From: Duncaniella freteri
Lineage (GTDB): Bacteria; Bacteroidota; Bacteroidia; Bacteroidales; Muribaculaceae
Direction of reading: 5' to 3'
Assembly (NCBI RefSeq): GCF_004766125.1
Contig: NZ_SJSA01000002.1
Location: 930,001 to 994,000 of the forward strand
DNA: 64,000 nt
The notes under the pieces are model-generated. The model saw only the letters and a program-made list of their open reading frames with translations, did not search any database and was not told the DNA's origin. Position numbers and translations under genes: made by a program. Within the stretch, counting starts at the first letter, position 1, and every line of letters begins with the position of its first letter. Shown one piece after another: positions 42,413 through 52,420 of this stretch.

Positions 42413-43396
42413 ATGAAAAATACGCCCCAGCGCATGAGGAGCTTCGCTCCCCCTACCCGGGACAAAATTTTTATCTGGAGTGCCGTCATTTCCGGATGTT
42501 GCATCATGGCTTTACTTGGTCGCCACGCAGCCATTCACCGTTTTGGCACTGATCAATTTACCGGCAATGTACTCTTTGCCGTTTTCTTTGTCCTCTCAAT
42601 CGGTCTTTATTGCGGTTTGCAATCGGTAATCGAAGATGTGTTCAACCGCCTTTCGGCTCTTTTTTGCCACCGTGAAGTCATGGCTATTGCCGAAACTCCG
42701 ACCGGTGAAAAGGTATCAGTAACCACGACAGATGTATCGGAAATACAGGAGCAATGCTCTGAGCCAATTCCAGGAACTGCTTGTGTAGCAGAGAACAAAG
42801 GAGAATCGAAAGTCGCCATTCCTATGAATGAAAACCGACCGTTTGAGGTATTGGAAATTGTAGGCGATATGCGTCATATACGTTTCCCTGATGGAGAAGA
42901 GGCTTATGGAGGCATGGAATTATCTGACGATGAGATTATGATTGAGAAATCATATAATGATTCGAGAGACTATGATGCTGAACTTGAGGAAGCATACAAC
43001 GTATATCTTGACTCTATGACAGATGAAGAGCGTTATGACCATAAGCATGGAGTTACCCGCATTCAAAAGAAGCGAGAATATGACGAAGATGTAGGTTTTT
43101 TCTCATCGGTATCCCTGCAGGATGTTCACAAGAATCCGGATGGGTCCACTTTGATAGAGGAAATAGAGCAAGAGGTTTACGTTACTCCCGATGGTTCGGT
43201 GTATTATCTCGAGGACATGGGTCCAATTTGTGATTTCTATGAGAAACACAAAGACAATATCGAATCGCATGAGGAGATAATGACACGGAAGCAGCGATGT
43301 GATGAGGCGTTTAACGAACTAAAACGTCACGAAGAACTATATAATCTTGAACAAGTGGAAAACCCAGGCGCGGATGACCCCTGCGGCCAAGGTTGA
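42413..43396 (+). CDS. Hypothetical membrane protein, possibly 3'-truncated by an IS21 element, 327 aa
   Basis: Two hydrophobic segments near residues 20-37 and 53-70 (IFIWSAVISGCCIMALL; VLFAVFFVLSIGLYCGL) are followed by a long acidic soluble part (RHIRFPDGEEAYGGMELSDD; YYLEDMGPICDFYEKHK) with no domain I know. The last residues (GADDPCGQG) fall in DNA that resembles the end of the IS21-family element, so the natural C-terminus may be lost. Its start sits just behind a terminator. Confidence 0.55.
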   Translation: MKNTPQRMRSFAPPTRDKIFIWSAVISGCCIMALLGRHAAIHRFGTDQFTGNVLFAVFFVLSIGLYCGLQSVIEDVFNRLSALFCHREVMAIAETPTGEKVSVTTTDVSEIQEQCSEPIPGTACVAENKGESKVAIPMNENRPFEVLEIVGDMRHIRFPDGEEAYGGMELSDDEIMIEKSYNDSRDYDAELEEAYNVYLDSMTDEERYDHKHGVTRIQKKREYDEDVGFFSSVSLQDVHKNPDGSTLIEEIEQEVYVTPDGSVYYLEDMGPICDFYEKHKDNIESHEEIMTRKQRCDEAFNELKRHEELYNLEQVENPGADDPCGQG

Positions 43397-43466
43397 TTTG
43401 ACCCCCGAAAATAATTTGTTTTTGACCCCTGAAGAGTTTGGCCGACGGGGTCAGTTTTATTTTGGT

Positions 43467-44252
43467 TTATCTGCCTTTGAAGGCTTTGAGTTTACGGACG
43501 CTTTCACCGGTTAGCGTGATACGGTGAGCAGTGTGTACGATGCGGTCGAGGATGGCGTCTGCCACGGTGGTGTCACCGATGGCGTCGTACCAGTCCAGTT
43601 CGGGTAGTTGGGAGGTGACGATGATTGATTTGCGTCCGTGCCTGTCTTCGATGATTTCGGTCAGATGAGCGCGCTCCCTGGCATCGAGGGGAACCAGAAA
43701 GAGGTCGTCGAGGATGAGGAGTTGCGTTTTTTCGAGTTTCTTCAGCTCCGTCTCGATTGTCCCTTTGTTTTTGGCTATTTTCAGAGTTCCCATCAGTTTG
43801 GAGGCGTTTGCGTACAGGACACGCATGCCGGCCTTGCAGGTCTCGTATCCCAGTGCGGTGGCCAGATAGCTCTTGCTCGTACCGGCACATCCGGTAATGA
43901 ACAGGTTGTCTCCTTTGCGGACAAAATCCAGAGAGGCAAGACGTTCCATCTGGTTGCGATCCAGGCCACGCGGCAGCGTGTAGTCGATCTGTGCCACCGA
44001 TGCGTCGTTGTATCTGAAGTTCGCGCCTTTTACCAGGCGCTCGATGTTGCGGGCCACCCGGTAGTCCCATTCCCTGGAGAGAAGCCAGTTCAGGAAGCTG
44101 TCAGGTGTCATTGTCTCTGCAAAAGTGGATTGGAGGCTTTCGGTGAACGCGGCGGCCATCCCGTGAAGGCGCATGCGGTGCATCAGATCGAGAGATATGG
44201 AGTTGCGGTCTTTCTCCGGAGTTACAGGGGAGGTTTTATCGTTTGTTTCCAT
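43467..44252 (-). CDS. istB: IS21-family ATP-binding helper protein IstB, 261 aa, with altered Walker A
   Basis: An IstB/DnaC-like AAA protein: LMHRMRLHGMAAAF start, YRVARNIERLVKGANF, Walker B LLILDDLFLVPLD and VTSQLPELDWYD. Walker A reads GCAGTSKSYLA where the family has GTGKS: the Gly before Lys is Ser, a single G-to-A change, which should weaken nucleotide binding. The element also lacks a working istA, so this IS is probably inert. Confidence 0.88.
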   Translation of the reverse strand: METNDKTSPVTPEKDRNSISLDLMHRMRLHGMAAAFTESLQSTFAETMTPDSFLNWLLSREWDYRVARNIERLVKGANFRYNDASVAQIDYTLPRGLDRNQMERLASLDFVRKGDNLFITGCAGTSKSYLATALGYETCKAGMRVLYANASKLMGTLKIAKNKGTIETELKKLEKTQLLILDDLFLVPLDARERAHLTEIIEDRHGRKSIIVTSQLPELDWYDAIGDTTVADAILDRIVHTAHRITLTGESVRKLKAFKGR

Positions 44253-45725
44253 TTTTTGAGTTGTCGTTTTGAGTTGATTGTCTTATGCTGGCGGCAAAGT
44301 ATTCTTTGCCCCGTATGTTACGGTGGGCCGGTCTCCGGGGTTCCCGGTCATCGGCCTCGGCCCCCGGCAGATAATCCGCGTCTGCCCCGGACTCGAGTAT
44401 GTCCACCATGTCGCTGATGCTGCAGCGGCGTGCTTCCATGGCCGCGGCACACCCGGACACAAGACGTTCCTGCCCGTACTTCTTCTCCAGGTTCATGATG
44501 CCACGGCAGGCCCGGAAAGCAAGCTCGGGATAACGCTTGTCCTCGATGACAGCGCGAAGATAGTGCACCACGATGTTGTCGATTACTGCGGCACGGGAAA
44601 GAATCTCCTGTAGGTCGCTCTCGCAGCTCCCCTTGCGTCCGGGCAGATTGTGGGAAGGCTTCGTGGTGTATTCATACAGGGTGTCGTTGCGGTGATGCGT
44701 GGCCACATGGGTGAAGCCATGGAAGATCTCGATTGTATCGGTGTCGTATACCATCTCCACGCGTTTGCCCACATACCGGGTCGGCACACTGTAGTGATGC
44801 CTGTTCAGCGTCACGTAACTGTTGCGCTGTACTGTGGCCACCACCCGCTGTCTCATCTGATAGCGGTCTGCCGGCAAAGGTCTCAGAGTGTCCCTCTCGA
44901 CAGAATCGAAAAGCTTACGGAGGGATTCCTTGCGCCGGGTCAGATTGCGTGCATTGAACTTCTCCAGTGACTTGAGGATGGCTTCGTTGAGCGACTCCAG
45001 GTCATGGGACACCGACCCTTCGAGATCGACATACACGGACATGTACATCAGCTTGACAGCATTTTCCACAAGAGCCTTGTCCCTGGGGTGCCGTACCCGG
45101 GCCGGAACTACGGCGCACCCGTAATGCTCGGCAAAGGCTTCGAAGTCAGGATTGATCACAGGCTCGTTACGGTCGCTGCGCGTGACCGCCGACTTCAGGT
45201 TGTCTGGCACAATAGCGCACGGGGAGCCCCCGTAGAAACGGATGGCATTCTCGCACGCCTTGATCAGATCCTCTTTTTTCTGTGACCACACTGCCTCGCA
45301 GTATGTGTAGTGGCTGCACGGAAGTATCGCCACGAACACCTCGACCTTTCGTACTTCGGCGGTTGTCTCGTCGACTATCTCCAGTCTGTCTCCGGCGAAA
45401 TCTATGTACATCCGGTCTCCGGCACAGTGCCCGACATGGCCGATGGCATTCGTCTATAACATAAACTGCCTGAACTTCATCCCGAAAGACGCATGAAGGT
45501 ATCCGTCGGGATAGTCCGTGTGATACTCTTCGTACAGCTTCTTGACTGTCATGCCCTTCCGGGAAAGCCTTGCCGCATATTCCGGCAACAGGGCTTAGAG
45601 CCGGATCTGACGTTCCGATGGTTTGTGTTCACGTGCTCCGGGTATGGAGAACAGTTCCTGTAGCCGCGCATCGCTCAGCGACGGCAATTTCTCAGAGGGT
45701 ATGCCGCTGACCCCCAACATCTCAC
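44236..45725 (-). pseudogene. istA: IS21-family transposase IstA, with two stop codons and no N-terminal HTH
   Basis: The integrase-core part is intact from 45411 (MYIDFAGDRLEIVDETT, with Asp in the DDE core, VPDNLKSAV, KALVENAVKL) to 44236. Upstream the same frame continues QFML-stop-TNAIGHVGHCAG and, before that, RQIRL-stop-ALLPEYAARLSRKGM. Both stops are one substitution from Glu or Gln codons (TAA at about 45596, TAG at about 45456). The frame fades near 45725 with the HTH missing. It overlaps istB by 17 bases. Confidence 0.85.
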
Positions 45726-45744
45726 TAAATATGACATAGTTAGA

Positions 45745-45782
45745 TAAAAAGAGTCGACTGATCCTTTATGAATCAGTCGACT
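45745..45782 (-). terminator. Terminator of tRNA-Gln
   Basis: Eleven-base perfect arms AGTCGACTGAT (45752-45762) and ATCAGTCGACT (45772-45782); on the minus strand it is followed by CTTTTTATC. It starts 5 bases past the tRNA. Confidence 0.75.
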
Positions 45783-45786
45783 TTTG

Positions 45787-45857
45787 TTGCCTTGGAAAGA
45801 TTCGAACTCTCACAGGCGGAACCAGAATCCGACGTGCTACCATTACACCACAAGGCA
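45787..45857 (-). tRNA. tRNA-Gln, anticodon CTG
   Basis: The minus strand reads a full cloverleaf: acceptor TGCCTTG/CAAGGCA, D arm with AATGGTAGCAC, anticodon stem-loop CGGATTCTGGTTCCG (anticodon CTG), and TPsiC arm with GTTCGAATC. No CCA is encoded (ACAA follows). The identity is set by the anticodon and by likeness to Bacteroidetes tRNA-Gln. The eroded IS21 ends about 50 bases away. Confidence 0.88.
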
Positions 45858-46026
45858 ATTTTTATGTCTTTGTCTTAGCAATTTGCTCTTGAAGAAAGAC
45901 CTCTTTGTTTTTGACACTGCAAAGGTAGATACTTTTTTTTTACTGTGCAAATGTTTTTGCAACTTTTTTCAAAAAAACTTGAATTTCCTATATATTCCCC
46001 TATCTCTACAGGTAAAATAGAAAAAA

Positions 46027-46476
46027 GGCAGCAGGACTATAAGCCGGGTTATGTCGTCGCGGGACTTCTCGTCAAGCGTTATGCTGACAGGTTACCGCGG
46101 CGGTCGCAGTCATTTATCTAATTGGTGCCTGGCTTCGCTTCGGCACTCGAGCAGCCTACCCCCCGGCGATGGGCGAGCAACCCATTGCAGCTCCAATATG
46201 AAAGGAGTCCGCTTGCCGGTATACATGGCCTTGCAACCCATAAGACGTGCGGCATGCTATGTCGCCATAGCATCCGGTGAGCTCTTACCTCGCCTTTTCA
46301 CCATCACCTCATGATACCATAATGGATCAGAGGCTGTCATTCTCTGTCACGTTACTCTGCCGTCACCGACAGCTCTCAGTTAAAGAGTATGGTGCTCTGT
46401 GTTGCCCGGACTTTCCTCTTGCCGCTCAGGGCAAAATGCCCCCTCGGCAAGCGACACGACCGTCCTGCTACCACTG
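46027..46476 (-). ncRNA. rnpB: RNase P RNA (class A)
   Basis: The minus strand holds the diagnostic P4 half GAGGAAAGTCCGGGC near the 5' end (about 46400-46416) and its partner region at the 3' end (ACCCGGCTTATAGTCCTGCT near 46032-46051). The 5' end pairs with the 3' end (AGCAGGAC/GTCCTGCT). A -7 box TAAATTTG lies at 46484-46477 and TTTTTTC follows the 3' end. Borders are good to a few bases. Confidence 0.92.
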
Positions 46477-46552
46477 CAAATTTACGAATTATTTCCGAGA
46501 ATAATGAAATCTAAATCAAATATTTTCCTAAATTATTCTAACCCCATACACG

Positions 46553-47173
46553 TCAATCAAGCTTTTTGCCACGATAAAATGTGCTCCAATTATCTTCGGC
46601 ATATCCTCCTCGGCGACATGAAAAAGAGTCCGGACTGGCATCCTTAACTTTGATACCGTCATAATACACCGCCCAATTGTCTTTCGCATATCCGTCACGA
46701 AGCACCTTAAAACTTCCAGGGGAGGCTCCATCGACCTTCTTTCCATCAAAAAACACACTCCAGTTATCCTTGGCATACCAGTCTGAAATAACAGAGAAGG
46801 TCCCGGCTGAGGCTCCTTCAATTTTTCTGCCGTCATAAAACACATTCCACGCGTCCTTGACATACCCATATCCCAAAACTTCTAACGACAATGCCGCTTC
46901 AGCCATGACATTTCCTCGATAGTATACATGCCAGTTGTCAACAGCATAACCGTCACCAAGAATCCTGAAGCTCGAAGGGGAGGCATCCTTTATTGGCCTG
47001 CCATCAAAAAACACACCGTTACGCCCTACAAAGTACGTAGGTTTATGTCGATGCCAGCGATATTCGCGTCCGTCCTCTTCCTTTGTGACATGCTCATTCG
47101 CTTTCAGCACGCCTAACATTGACGGAATCCCTGACAAGCATAGGACCAGTATGACAATAATATATCTTTTCAT
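46553..47173 (-). CDS. DKNYY-repeat protein with signal peptide, 206 aa
   Basis: After a signal peptide (KRYIIVILVLCLSGIPSML) the protein is a row of repeats of about 35 residues, each with a G-x-Y-A-x-D-x-W-x-V-x-Y-x-G core (DGYAVDNWHVYYRG, YGYVKDAWNVFYDG, DWYAKDNWSVFFDG, DGYAKDNWAVYYDG, GGYAEDNWSTFYRG). These are DKNYY-family repeats, presumably a beta-rich exported structure; function unknown. The start at 47173 begins the signal peptide; the open frame extends to 47197. Confidence 0.8.
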   Translation of the reverse strand: MKRYIIVILVLCLSGIPSMLGVLKANEHVTKEEDGREYRWHRHKPTYFVGRNGVFFDGRPIKDASPSSFRILGDGYAVDNWHVYYRGNVMAEAALSLEVLGYGYVKDAWNVFYDGRKIEGASAGTFSVISDWYAKDNWSVFFDGKKVDGASPGSFKVLRDGYAKDNWAVYYDGIKVKDASPDSFSCRRGGYAEDNWSTFYRGKKLD

Positions 47174-47273
47174 TGTTTTACACTTGTGTTTTCGCAAATA
47201 TACGTAACTTTGCCTTCAACATACAATACTATAAAGACTTTTTACATATTTATAACACATACCACTGAGCATA

Positions 47274-48029
47274 ATGACTACCGCCAATGAGATTATAGAG
47301 ACTCTCCGAACCATGGAAAACGATGAACAGCAACGCGTGCTCTCACGATTTTTCAAAACAGGAAAGGGAGAATACGGCGAAGGAGACCTGTTTCTCGGTC
47401 TGAGGGTCCCTCAGACGCGACTTGTGACAAAACAAGCAAAACTCGATGTGCCTCTTACAGAAATCGAAAAACTTCTTTACAATCCATGGCATGAGGTGAG
47501 ACTGTGCGGATTACTGCTCCTTGTCGAAGAAATGAAAGCCGCCACACCCAAACGAAAAGAACCGCCGACAACCAAAGCAGAACGACGTAAAGAGATAGCC
47601 GACTTCTTTCTCAGTCATGCCAGACAAGCCAACAACTGGGATCTTGTCGATCTTTCATGCGAATACATCCTCGGAACCTGGCTGCTGTGGCAACTACCCG
47701 ACGGGACAATGCCTGACCGTAACATCCTTGACCGTCTTGCCGACAGCGAAAACCTTTGGGAACAACGCATTGCCATAGTCTCAACTTTTACCCTCATACG
47801 TGCCTATCAGTTCGATGACACATTAAGAATTGCCACCAAACTCCTCTCTCATCCACACGACCTGATCCATAAAGCCGTAGGATGGATGCTCAGAGAAGTC
47901 GGAAAGCGTGACATAGACATACTCAGGGCATTCCTTAACACCCACGTCAGCCACATGCCTCGCACAACACTACGTTATGCCATAGAAAAGATGGACCCTT
48001 CCGAAAGAAACTACTGGATGAAAAAATAA
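47274..48029 (+). CDS. AlkD-like DNA alkylation repair protein, 251 aa
   Basis: The HEAT-like repeat protein matches AlkD: FFKTGKGEYGEGDLFLGLRV near the start, YNPWHEVRLCGLLLL, NNWDLVDLSCEYILG with the catalytic Asp, LWEQRIAIVSTF and KAVGWMLREVGKRD. AlkD-type glycosylases remove cationic alkylated purines without base flipping. The gene is monocistronic and divergent from the DKNYY gene, and ends 62 bases from the convergent RND pump gene. Confidence 0.88.
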   Translation: MTTANEIIETLRTMENDEQQRVLSRFFKTGKGEYGEGDLFLGLRVPQTRLVTKQAKLDVPLTEIEKLLYNPWHEVRLCGLLLLVEEMKAATPKRKEPPTTKAERRKEIADFFLSHARQANNWDLVDLSCEYILGTWLLWQLPDGTMPDRNILDRLADSENLWEQRIAIVSTFTLIRAYQFDDTLRIATKLLSHPHDLIHKAVGWMLREVGKRDIDILRAFLNTHVSHMPRTTLRYAIEKMDPSERNYWMKK

Positions 48030-48037
48030 TATCAGCC

Positions 48038-48077
48038 GTACCGGATGGCTGCATAATGCTATACAGCCATCCGGTAC
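48038..48077. terminator. Perfect hairpin between convergent genes
   Basis: Fourteen-base perfect arms GTACCGGATGGCTG (48038-48051) and CAGCCATCCGGTAC (48064-48077). It lies between the AlkD-like gene (+) and the RND gene (-) and probably serves both. Confidence 0.6.
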
Positions 48078-48091
48078 TGCCGATCAATCTA

Positions 48092-51000
48092 TCATAATGA
48101 CGTATCCTGTTTCTTTGCAGGAGCCTCCGGTTTCGCGTCGGAAAGCTGTGTTGATGACGCAAACAATCGGCTGAGATACTTTTCTTTGAAAGACTGAAGA
48201 AGCTCCCAGAAGCCAGGGACAAAAAGAGTCCCGACCACAGCATTTATAGCCATACCGAAGACCACAGCAGTGCCAAGTGCCACTCTGGAAGCCGCGCCAG
48301 CCCCGGTGGCGAAGATCATGGGCATGACTCCGAACACGAACGCCAAAGCTGTCATCATAATCGGACGGAAACGTATGCGCCCTGCATCAAAAGCAGCCTG
48401 ACGTATCCCCACTCCTGTCTTTCGAAAATCAATAGCATACTCCACAATAAGTATGGCGTTCTTAGCAGACAACCCCAACAGAAGTATTATACCTATCTGA
48501 GTGTATATCGAGATCGACTGAGACATTATGATACATCCGATCACTGTACCAAGAATAGCTGTAGGCATAGATATTATCACAGCCAACGGATCGGTCCAGC
48601 TCTCATACTGAGCTGCAAGCACAAGCAATGTTATTATGACAGCAAACAGCAATACCATTGATATAGTTGTGCCTGACTGCGTCTCCTGATATGCCTCCCC
48701 GGTCCAGGCATAAGCAAAATCATTACCGACAGCATCCTTCAGCAATTGCTCCATACCCGCTATGCAATCCTCGGTCGATACATTATGGGCAGGAGTGCCT
48801 GTGATTGACGCGGTTGTATACATATTATAACGATTCACCGTTGCCTGTCCCTTTGATGGCTCAACAGTGGCAAACGATGAAAACGGCACCATTTCACCAC
48901 TACTGTTACGCACCGACAGCCGCGGAATATCCTCCACATGTCCTCTGGCATCGTCACGAGCACTGAGAGTGACCTGATATGTACGCCCAAACTTCACAAA
49001 ATCATTCACATACGAGCCACCCATAAATGATGACAATGTGATATAAATATCCTCAAGTGTAAGATTAAGCATCTTGGCACGATCTCGGTCAACCTTTACA
49101 GTGTATTGAGGCACCGAGCCCTGGAACTGAGATGTAAGCTGAGCGAACCTGGAATCCTTAGATCCTTTTTCCTGCATTTCACGTACAGCATCCGCCAAGG
49201 CATCCGCTCCAAGATTATTAATATCGAGAATCTGCATCTGCATACCCGAAGTCATTCCAAGACCAGGAATTGCCGGCGGATTAATGGAGAACACTATAGG
49301 CTCCTGAAACGATGATGCGATACGGTTCACCTTGCCTATCACATCGTTTACACTCTGACCAGCCCCCTTACGCTCTTTCCATGGCTTGAGCACAACGAAA
49401 AGTGATCCAGTGTTTCCGCCAGTCCCACCCCCCATCATGGACTCTCCTGATATAGCTATCACGTTATCCACCTCCGGAAGATTGAGTATACTGTCGGAAA
49501 GCTGAGTGACAATCCTGTCGGTACGGTCAAGCGACGCACCGTTAGGGAGCTGTATCGATGTCATGAAATATCCCTGATCCTCCTCTGGAATATAGCTTGA
49601 CGGCCATTTAACAAATCCCCAAAAAGCTACGGCACATATCACGAAATAAAGACATATCGCCACTACCGGACGCTTCAGCAGCGAGCCTACCCATCTTACA
49701 TATCTGGAAAGAGACCAACCATAACCCTTGTTGAACCATCTGTAAAGGAAAAAACGAGGATTATTATCCTCTTTCTTCCGAAGAAACAAAGCGCACATTG
49801 CCGGAGTGAATGTCAAAGCGTTGAATCCTGAGAAGGCAACAGATGCGGCAATCGTAAGTGCAAACTGCTTGTACAATTCCCCGGTGATCCCACTTATGAA
49901 TGCTGTGGGCACAAACACTGACAGAAGCACCAGCACCTCTCCAATCACAGGACCCTGGAGCTCCTCCATAGCCTTCTCTGCACTCTGACGCGGAGTAAGT
50001 TTTCCCTCCTGGACCAGTCTGGAGCAATCCTCAACTACGACTATGGCATCATCAACCACTATAGCGATAGCAAGCACAAGCCCGAACAGAGTCAAGGTAT
50101 TCAAAGAGAACCCCATCAACTTCATCACCGCAAACGTAGCTATAAGCGATACTGGAATAGCGATCATAGGGATTATGACAGCTCTCCAACTCTGCAAAAA
50201 CAGCAGTATCACAACCATAACTATGAGCGTTGTCTCAGCAAATGTGACAAGCACTTCATCAATAGAAGCCGTGACAAATGACGTAGTATCCATTATCACA
50301 CGATATTGGACTCCATCAGGAAAATATTGCGACAGCTCATTAAGCTTATCCTTTACTTTACCCGCCACCTCAAGAGCATTAGCCCCCGGTAGCTGTTGCA
50401 CCCCTATAAGACCTGCCGATTTTCCCGACACATGCGATATATCGGAATATGAATTGCTCCCAAGCTCCACCCTCGCGATATCCTTAAGATGAAGCAACGA
50501 GCCATCAGGCTCAGCCCTCAGAATAATGTTCGAGAACTCCTCCGCACTCGACAGCTGACCCTGTGCGGTAAGAGTGAATTCGAAATCAACATCAGCCGCA
50601 ACAGGAGGTGTACCCACACTCCCTGCCGACACTTCAAGATTCTGCGACCTGATCATCTGCATCACATCTGCCGGCGTGAGACCGCGCACCTGCATCTTGG
50701 CAGGGTCAAGCCACACACGCATGCTGTACTCACCGCCGCCAAAGGCTCCTGCCCCTCCCACACCCTCAATGCGTGAAATCTCATCAATTATGTTGAGCTG
50801 GGCATAGTTAGTAAGGTACAAAGCCGAGTAATTATGCTCCTTATCACTTTCAAGAGCTATAAACAATATTATATTGGACGACTCGGACATCACAGATATG
50901 CCCTGCTCCTTCACTGATGCAGGAAGAGTGGCTTCGGCAAGAGAGATACGGTTCTGCACTTTCACAGCAGCCTCGTCAAGATCCGTGCCATTCTCGAATG

Positions 51001-51277
51001 TAACAGTAAGATCATATGATCCTGCACTGGAATTGGAACTCATATACATCATCCCCTCCACTCCATTGATCTGCTGTTCGATAGGCTCCCCTATCACTTT
51101 TGCAACAGTCTCAGCATCCGCTCCTGGATAAGAGGCTCTAACCATCACTGTCGGTGGAGTGATGTCCGGGTACTGGGCTATCGGAAGAGTCTTAACCGTA
51201 ATAAGCCCAGCCAGCACCATCAATATTGCCAGCACTGTGGCAAATATCGGCCGGTCTATAAAAAACTTCGATAACAT
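48092..51277 (-). CDS. RND-family multidrug efflux permease (HAE-1/AcrB-like), 1061 aa
   Basis: Full-length HAE-1 pump: 12 membrane helices with two large periplasmic loops, start MLSKFFIDRPIFATVLAILM, the proton relay Asp pair in AIAIVVDDAIVVVED, and Lys in GLSAKNAILIVEYA in helix 10. SFMGGSYVNDF and other porter segments are AcrB-like. It exports lipophilic drugs or bile-type compounds by proton antiport; the exact substrate is unknown. Third gene of a TolC/adaptor/pump operon. Confidence 0.93.
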   Translation of the reverse strand: MLSKFFIDRPIFATVLAILMVLAGLITVKTLPIAQYPDITPPTVMVRASYPGADAETVAKVIGEPIEQQINGVEGMMYMSSNSSAGSYDLTVTFENGTDLDEAAVKVQNRISLAEATLPASVKEQGISVMSESSNIILFIALESDKEHNYSALYLTNYAQLNIIDEISRIEGVGGAGAFGGGEYSMRVWLDPAKMQVRGLTPADVMQMIRSQNLEVSAGSVGTPPVAADVDFEFTLTAQGQLSSAEEFSNIILRAEPDGSLLHLKDIARVELGSNSYSDISHVSGKSAGLIGVQQLPGANALEVAGKVKDKLNELSQYFPDGVQYRVIMDTTSFVTASIDEVLVTFAETTLIVMVVILLFLQSWRAVIIPMIAIPVSLIATFAVMKLMGFSLNTLTLFGLVLAIAIVVDDAIVVVEDCSRLVQEGKLTPRQSAEKAMEELQGPVIGEVLVLLSVFVPTAFISGITGELYKQFALTIAASVAFSGFNALTFTPAMCALFLRKKEDNNPRFFLYRWFNKGYGWSLSRYVRWVGSLLKRPVVAICLYFVICAVAFWGFVKWPSSYIPEEDQGYFMTSIQLPNGASLDRTDRIVTQLSDSILNLPEVDNVIAISGESMMGGGTGGNTGSLFVVLKPWKERKGAGQSVNDVIGKVNRIASSFQEPIVFSINPPAIPGLGMTSGMQMQILDINNLGADALADAVREMQEKGSKDSRFAQLTSQFQGSVPQYTVKVDRDRAKMLNLTLEDIYITLSSFMGGSYVNDFVKFGRTYQVTLSARDDARGHVEDIPRLSVRNSSGEMVPFSSFATVEPSKGQATVNRYNMYTTASITGTPAHNVSTEDCIAGMEQLLKDAVGNDFAYAWTGEAYQETQSGTTISMVLLFAVIITLLVLAAQYESWTDPLAVIISMPTAILGTVIGCIIMSQSISIYTQIGIILLLGLSAKNAILIVEYAIDFRKTGVGIRQAAFDAGRIRFRPIMMTALAFVFGVMPMIFATGAGAASRVALGTAVVFGMAINAVVGTLFVPGFWELLQSFKEKYLSRLFASSTQLSDAKPEAPAKKQDTSL

Positions 51278-51290
51278 AACACCTGTTATA

Positions 51291-52403
51291 TTAATTGATC
51301 ATCCGAGGATTAACCTTCATACCGTCACGCACTTTGAGGAGTGCTTTAGTCACGTAACGCTCCCCAGGACTGATACCTTTAGTGACAACACGCAAAGTAT
51401 CGTGATAAAGATCGCCTACCGTCACATGTTTTTTTACAACCCTGTCAGAATCATTCACCACATAGAGATACCGACCCAACTGATCCGACCCAAGCGAAGA
51501 ATCCTTTACCATGACAGCATCGGAGATCTTGTCATAAGGAAGATCTATTTTTGCATACATGCCAGGCTTCAGTTCATTGTACACATTGTCAATGCTTACT
51601 TTCACCTTAAGAGTACCGGTAGAATTATTGAGAGTAGGAGCAAGATAGGAAATCTTGCCGAAGTACCTGTGAGGCAAAGGATCTTCAAATATCACAGGAA
51701 CTTTTGCAAAATTCAGAGAATCTTTATTGTCAATTGCATTGACTATCTCATGATAACGGTCATCCTCAATAGCAAAAACCGCCGTCAGAACCGAGTTGTC
51801 ATATATTGTTGTCAATTTGACAGGAGCACCCTCCCCACTCACATAATTGCCTATGCCATATTCCCCTTCAGCAGTCTGCCCTGAAATCGGAGCCGTGACT
51901 GAGCAATATCCCAAAAGCCTTTGAGCCGTAGCTAATGATGCTTTGGCATTTTTTACCGAAGCCTCCGCCTCCTCTAAAGCACTCTGAGCCTGCACAACCT
52001 CCATCTTGCTCACAGCATCACTTGCGAGAGCCTTATTGACCGCATCATAATGGGTCTTAGCATAGTCGCGGGTGCTTATTGCCGTGGTCAATGCAGCCTG
52101 AGCCTGCTGCACATGATCACGATAGGTAGACGGATCGATTGTGAACAACACCTGCCCTTTCTTCACATACGATCCGCTGTTATAGTCCTGGGTGAGAATC
52201 TGACCGTTGACCTTAGCCACAACATCCACATAATTCGGGGATGTGAGCACGCCGGGATAAACCGACGAAAGCGTGATTGACTCAACTTGAGGAAGTGCAA
52301 CATCCACAGTCTCCACGGATTGCTCATCATTAGAGACTGTATGACGGCACGACATTGTGACAACAGATACAGCAGCCGCAAAGAGAAATATTTTAGTATC
52401 CAT
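51291..52403 (-). CDS. RND periplasmic adaptor lipoprotein (AcrA-like), 370 aa
   Basis: A lipoprotein signal with lipobox VVTMSC, followed by a split biotinyl-lipoyl domain (VVAKVNGQILTQDYNSGSYV, CSVTAPISGQTAEGEYGIGN), the coiled-coil hairpin (residues about 95-170) and a beta-barrel to the C-terminus. It links pump and outer-membrane channel. Start at 52403 (MDTKIFLFAAA) is that of the signal peptide; the open frame runs six codons further to overlap the TolC gene. It ends 13 bases before the pump start. Confidence 0.9.
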   Translation of the reverse strand: MDTKIFLFAAAVSVVTMSCRHTVSNDEQSVETVDVALPQVESITLSSVYPGVLTSPNYVDVVAKVNGQILTQDYNSGSYVKKGQVLFTIDPSTYRDHVQQAQAALTTAISTRDYAKTHYDAVNKALASDAVSKMEVVQAQSALEEAEASVKNAKASLATAQRLLGYCSVTAPISGQTAEGEYGIGNYVSGEGAPVKLTTIYDNSVLTAVFAIEDDRYHEIVNAIDNKDSLNFAKVPVIFEDPLPHRYFGKISYLAPTLNNSTGTLKVKVSIDNVYNELKPGMYAKIDLPYDKISDAVMVKDSSLGSDQLGRYLYVVNDSDRVVKKHVTVGDLYHDTLRVVTKGISPGERYVTKALLKVRDGMKVNPRMIN

Positions 52404-52420
52404 AATAATAAGATTTTGCA

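Larger units (their letters stand above)
43380..45735 (-). mobile_element. IS21-family element, degenerate and 5'-truncated
   Basis: istB and a broken istA lie in the usual order on the minus strand. The downstream end has repeated TTTGACCCC strings (43400-43435), as in IS21 ends. The istA end is cut: its N-terminal HTH is absent, and the remaining frame has two stops. Exact borders are not certain. Confidence 0.75.

Noticed and set aside
46051..46504. Plus-strand ORFs across 46.05-46.5 kb
   Set aside because: They overlap the RNase P RNA, which explains the sequence.
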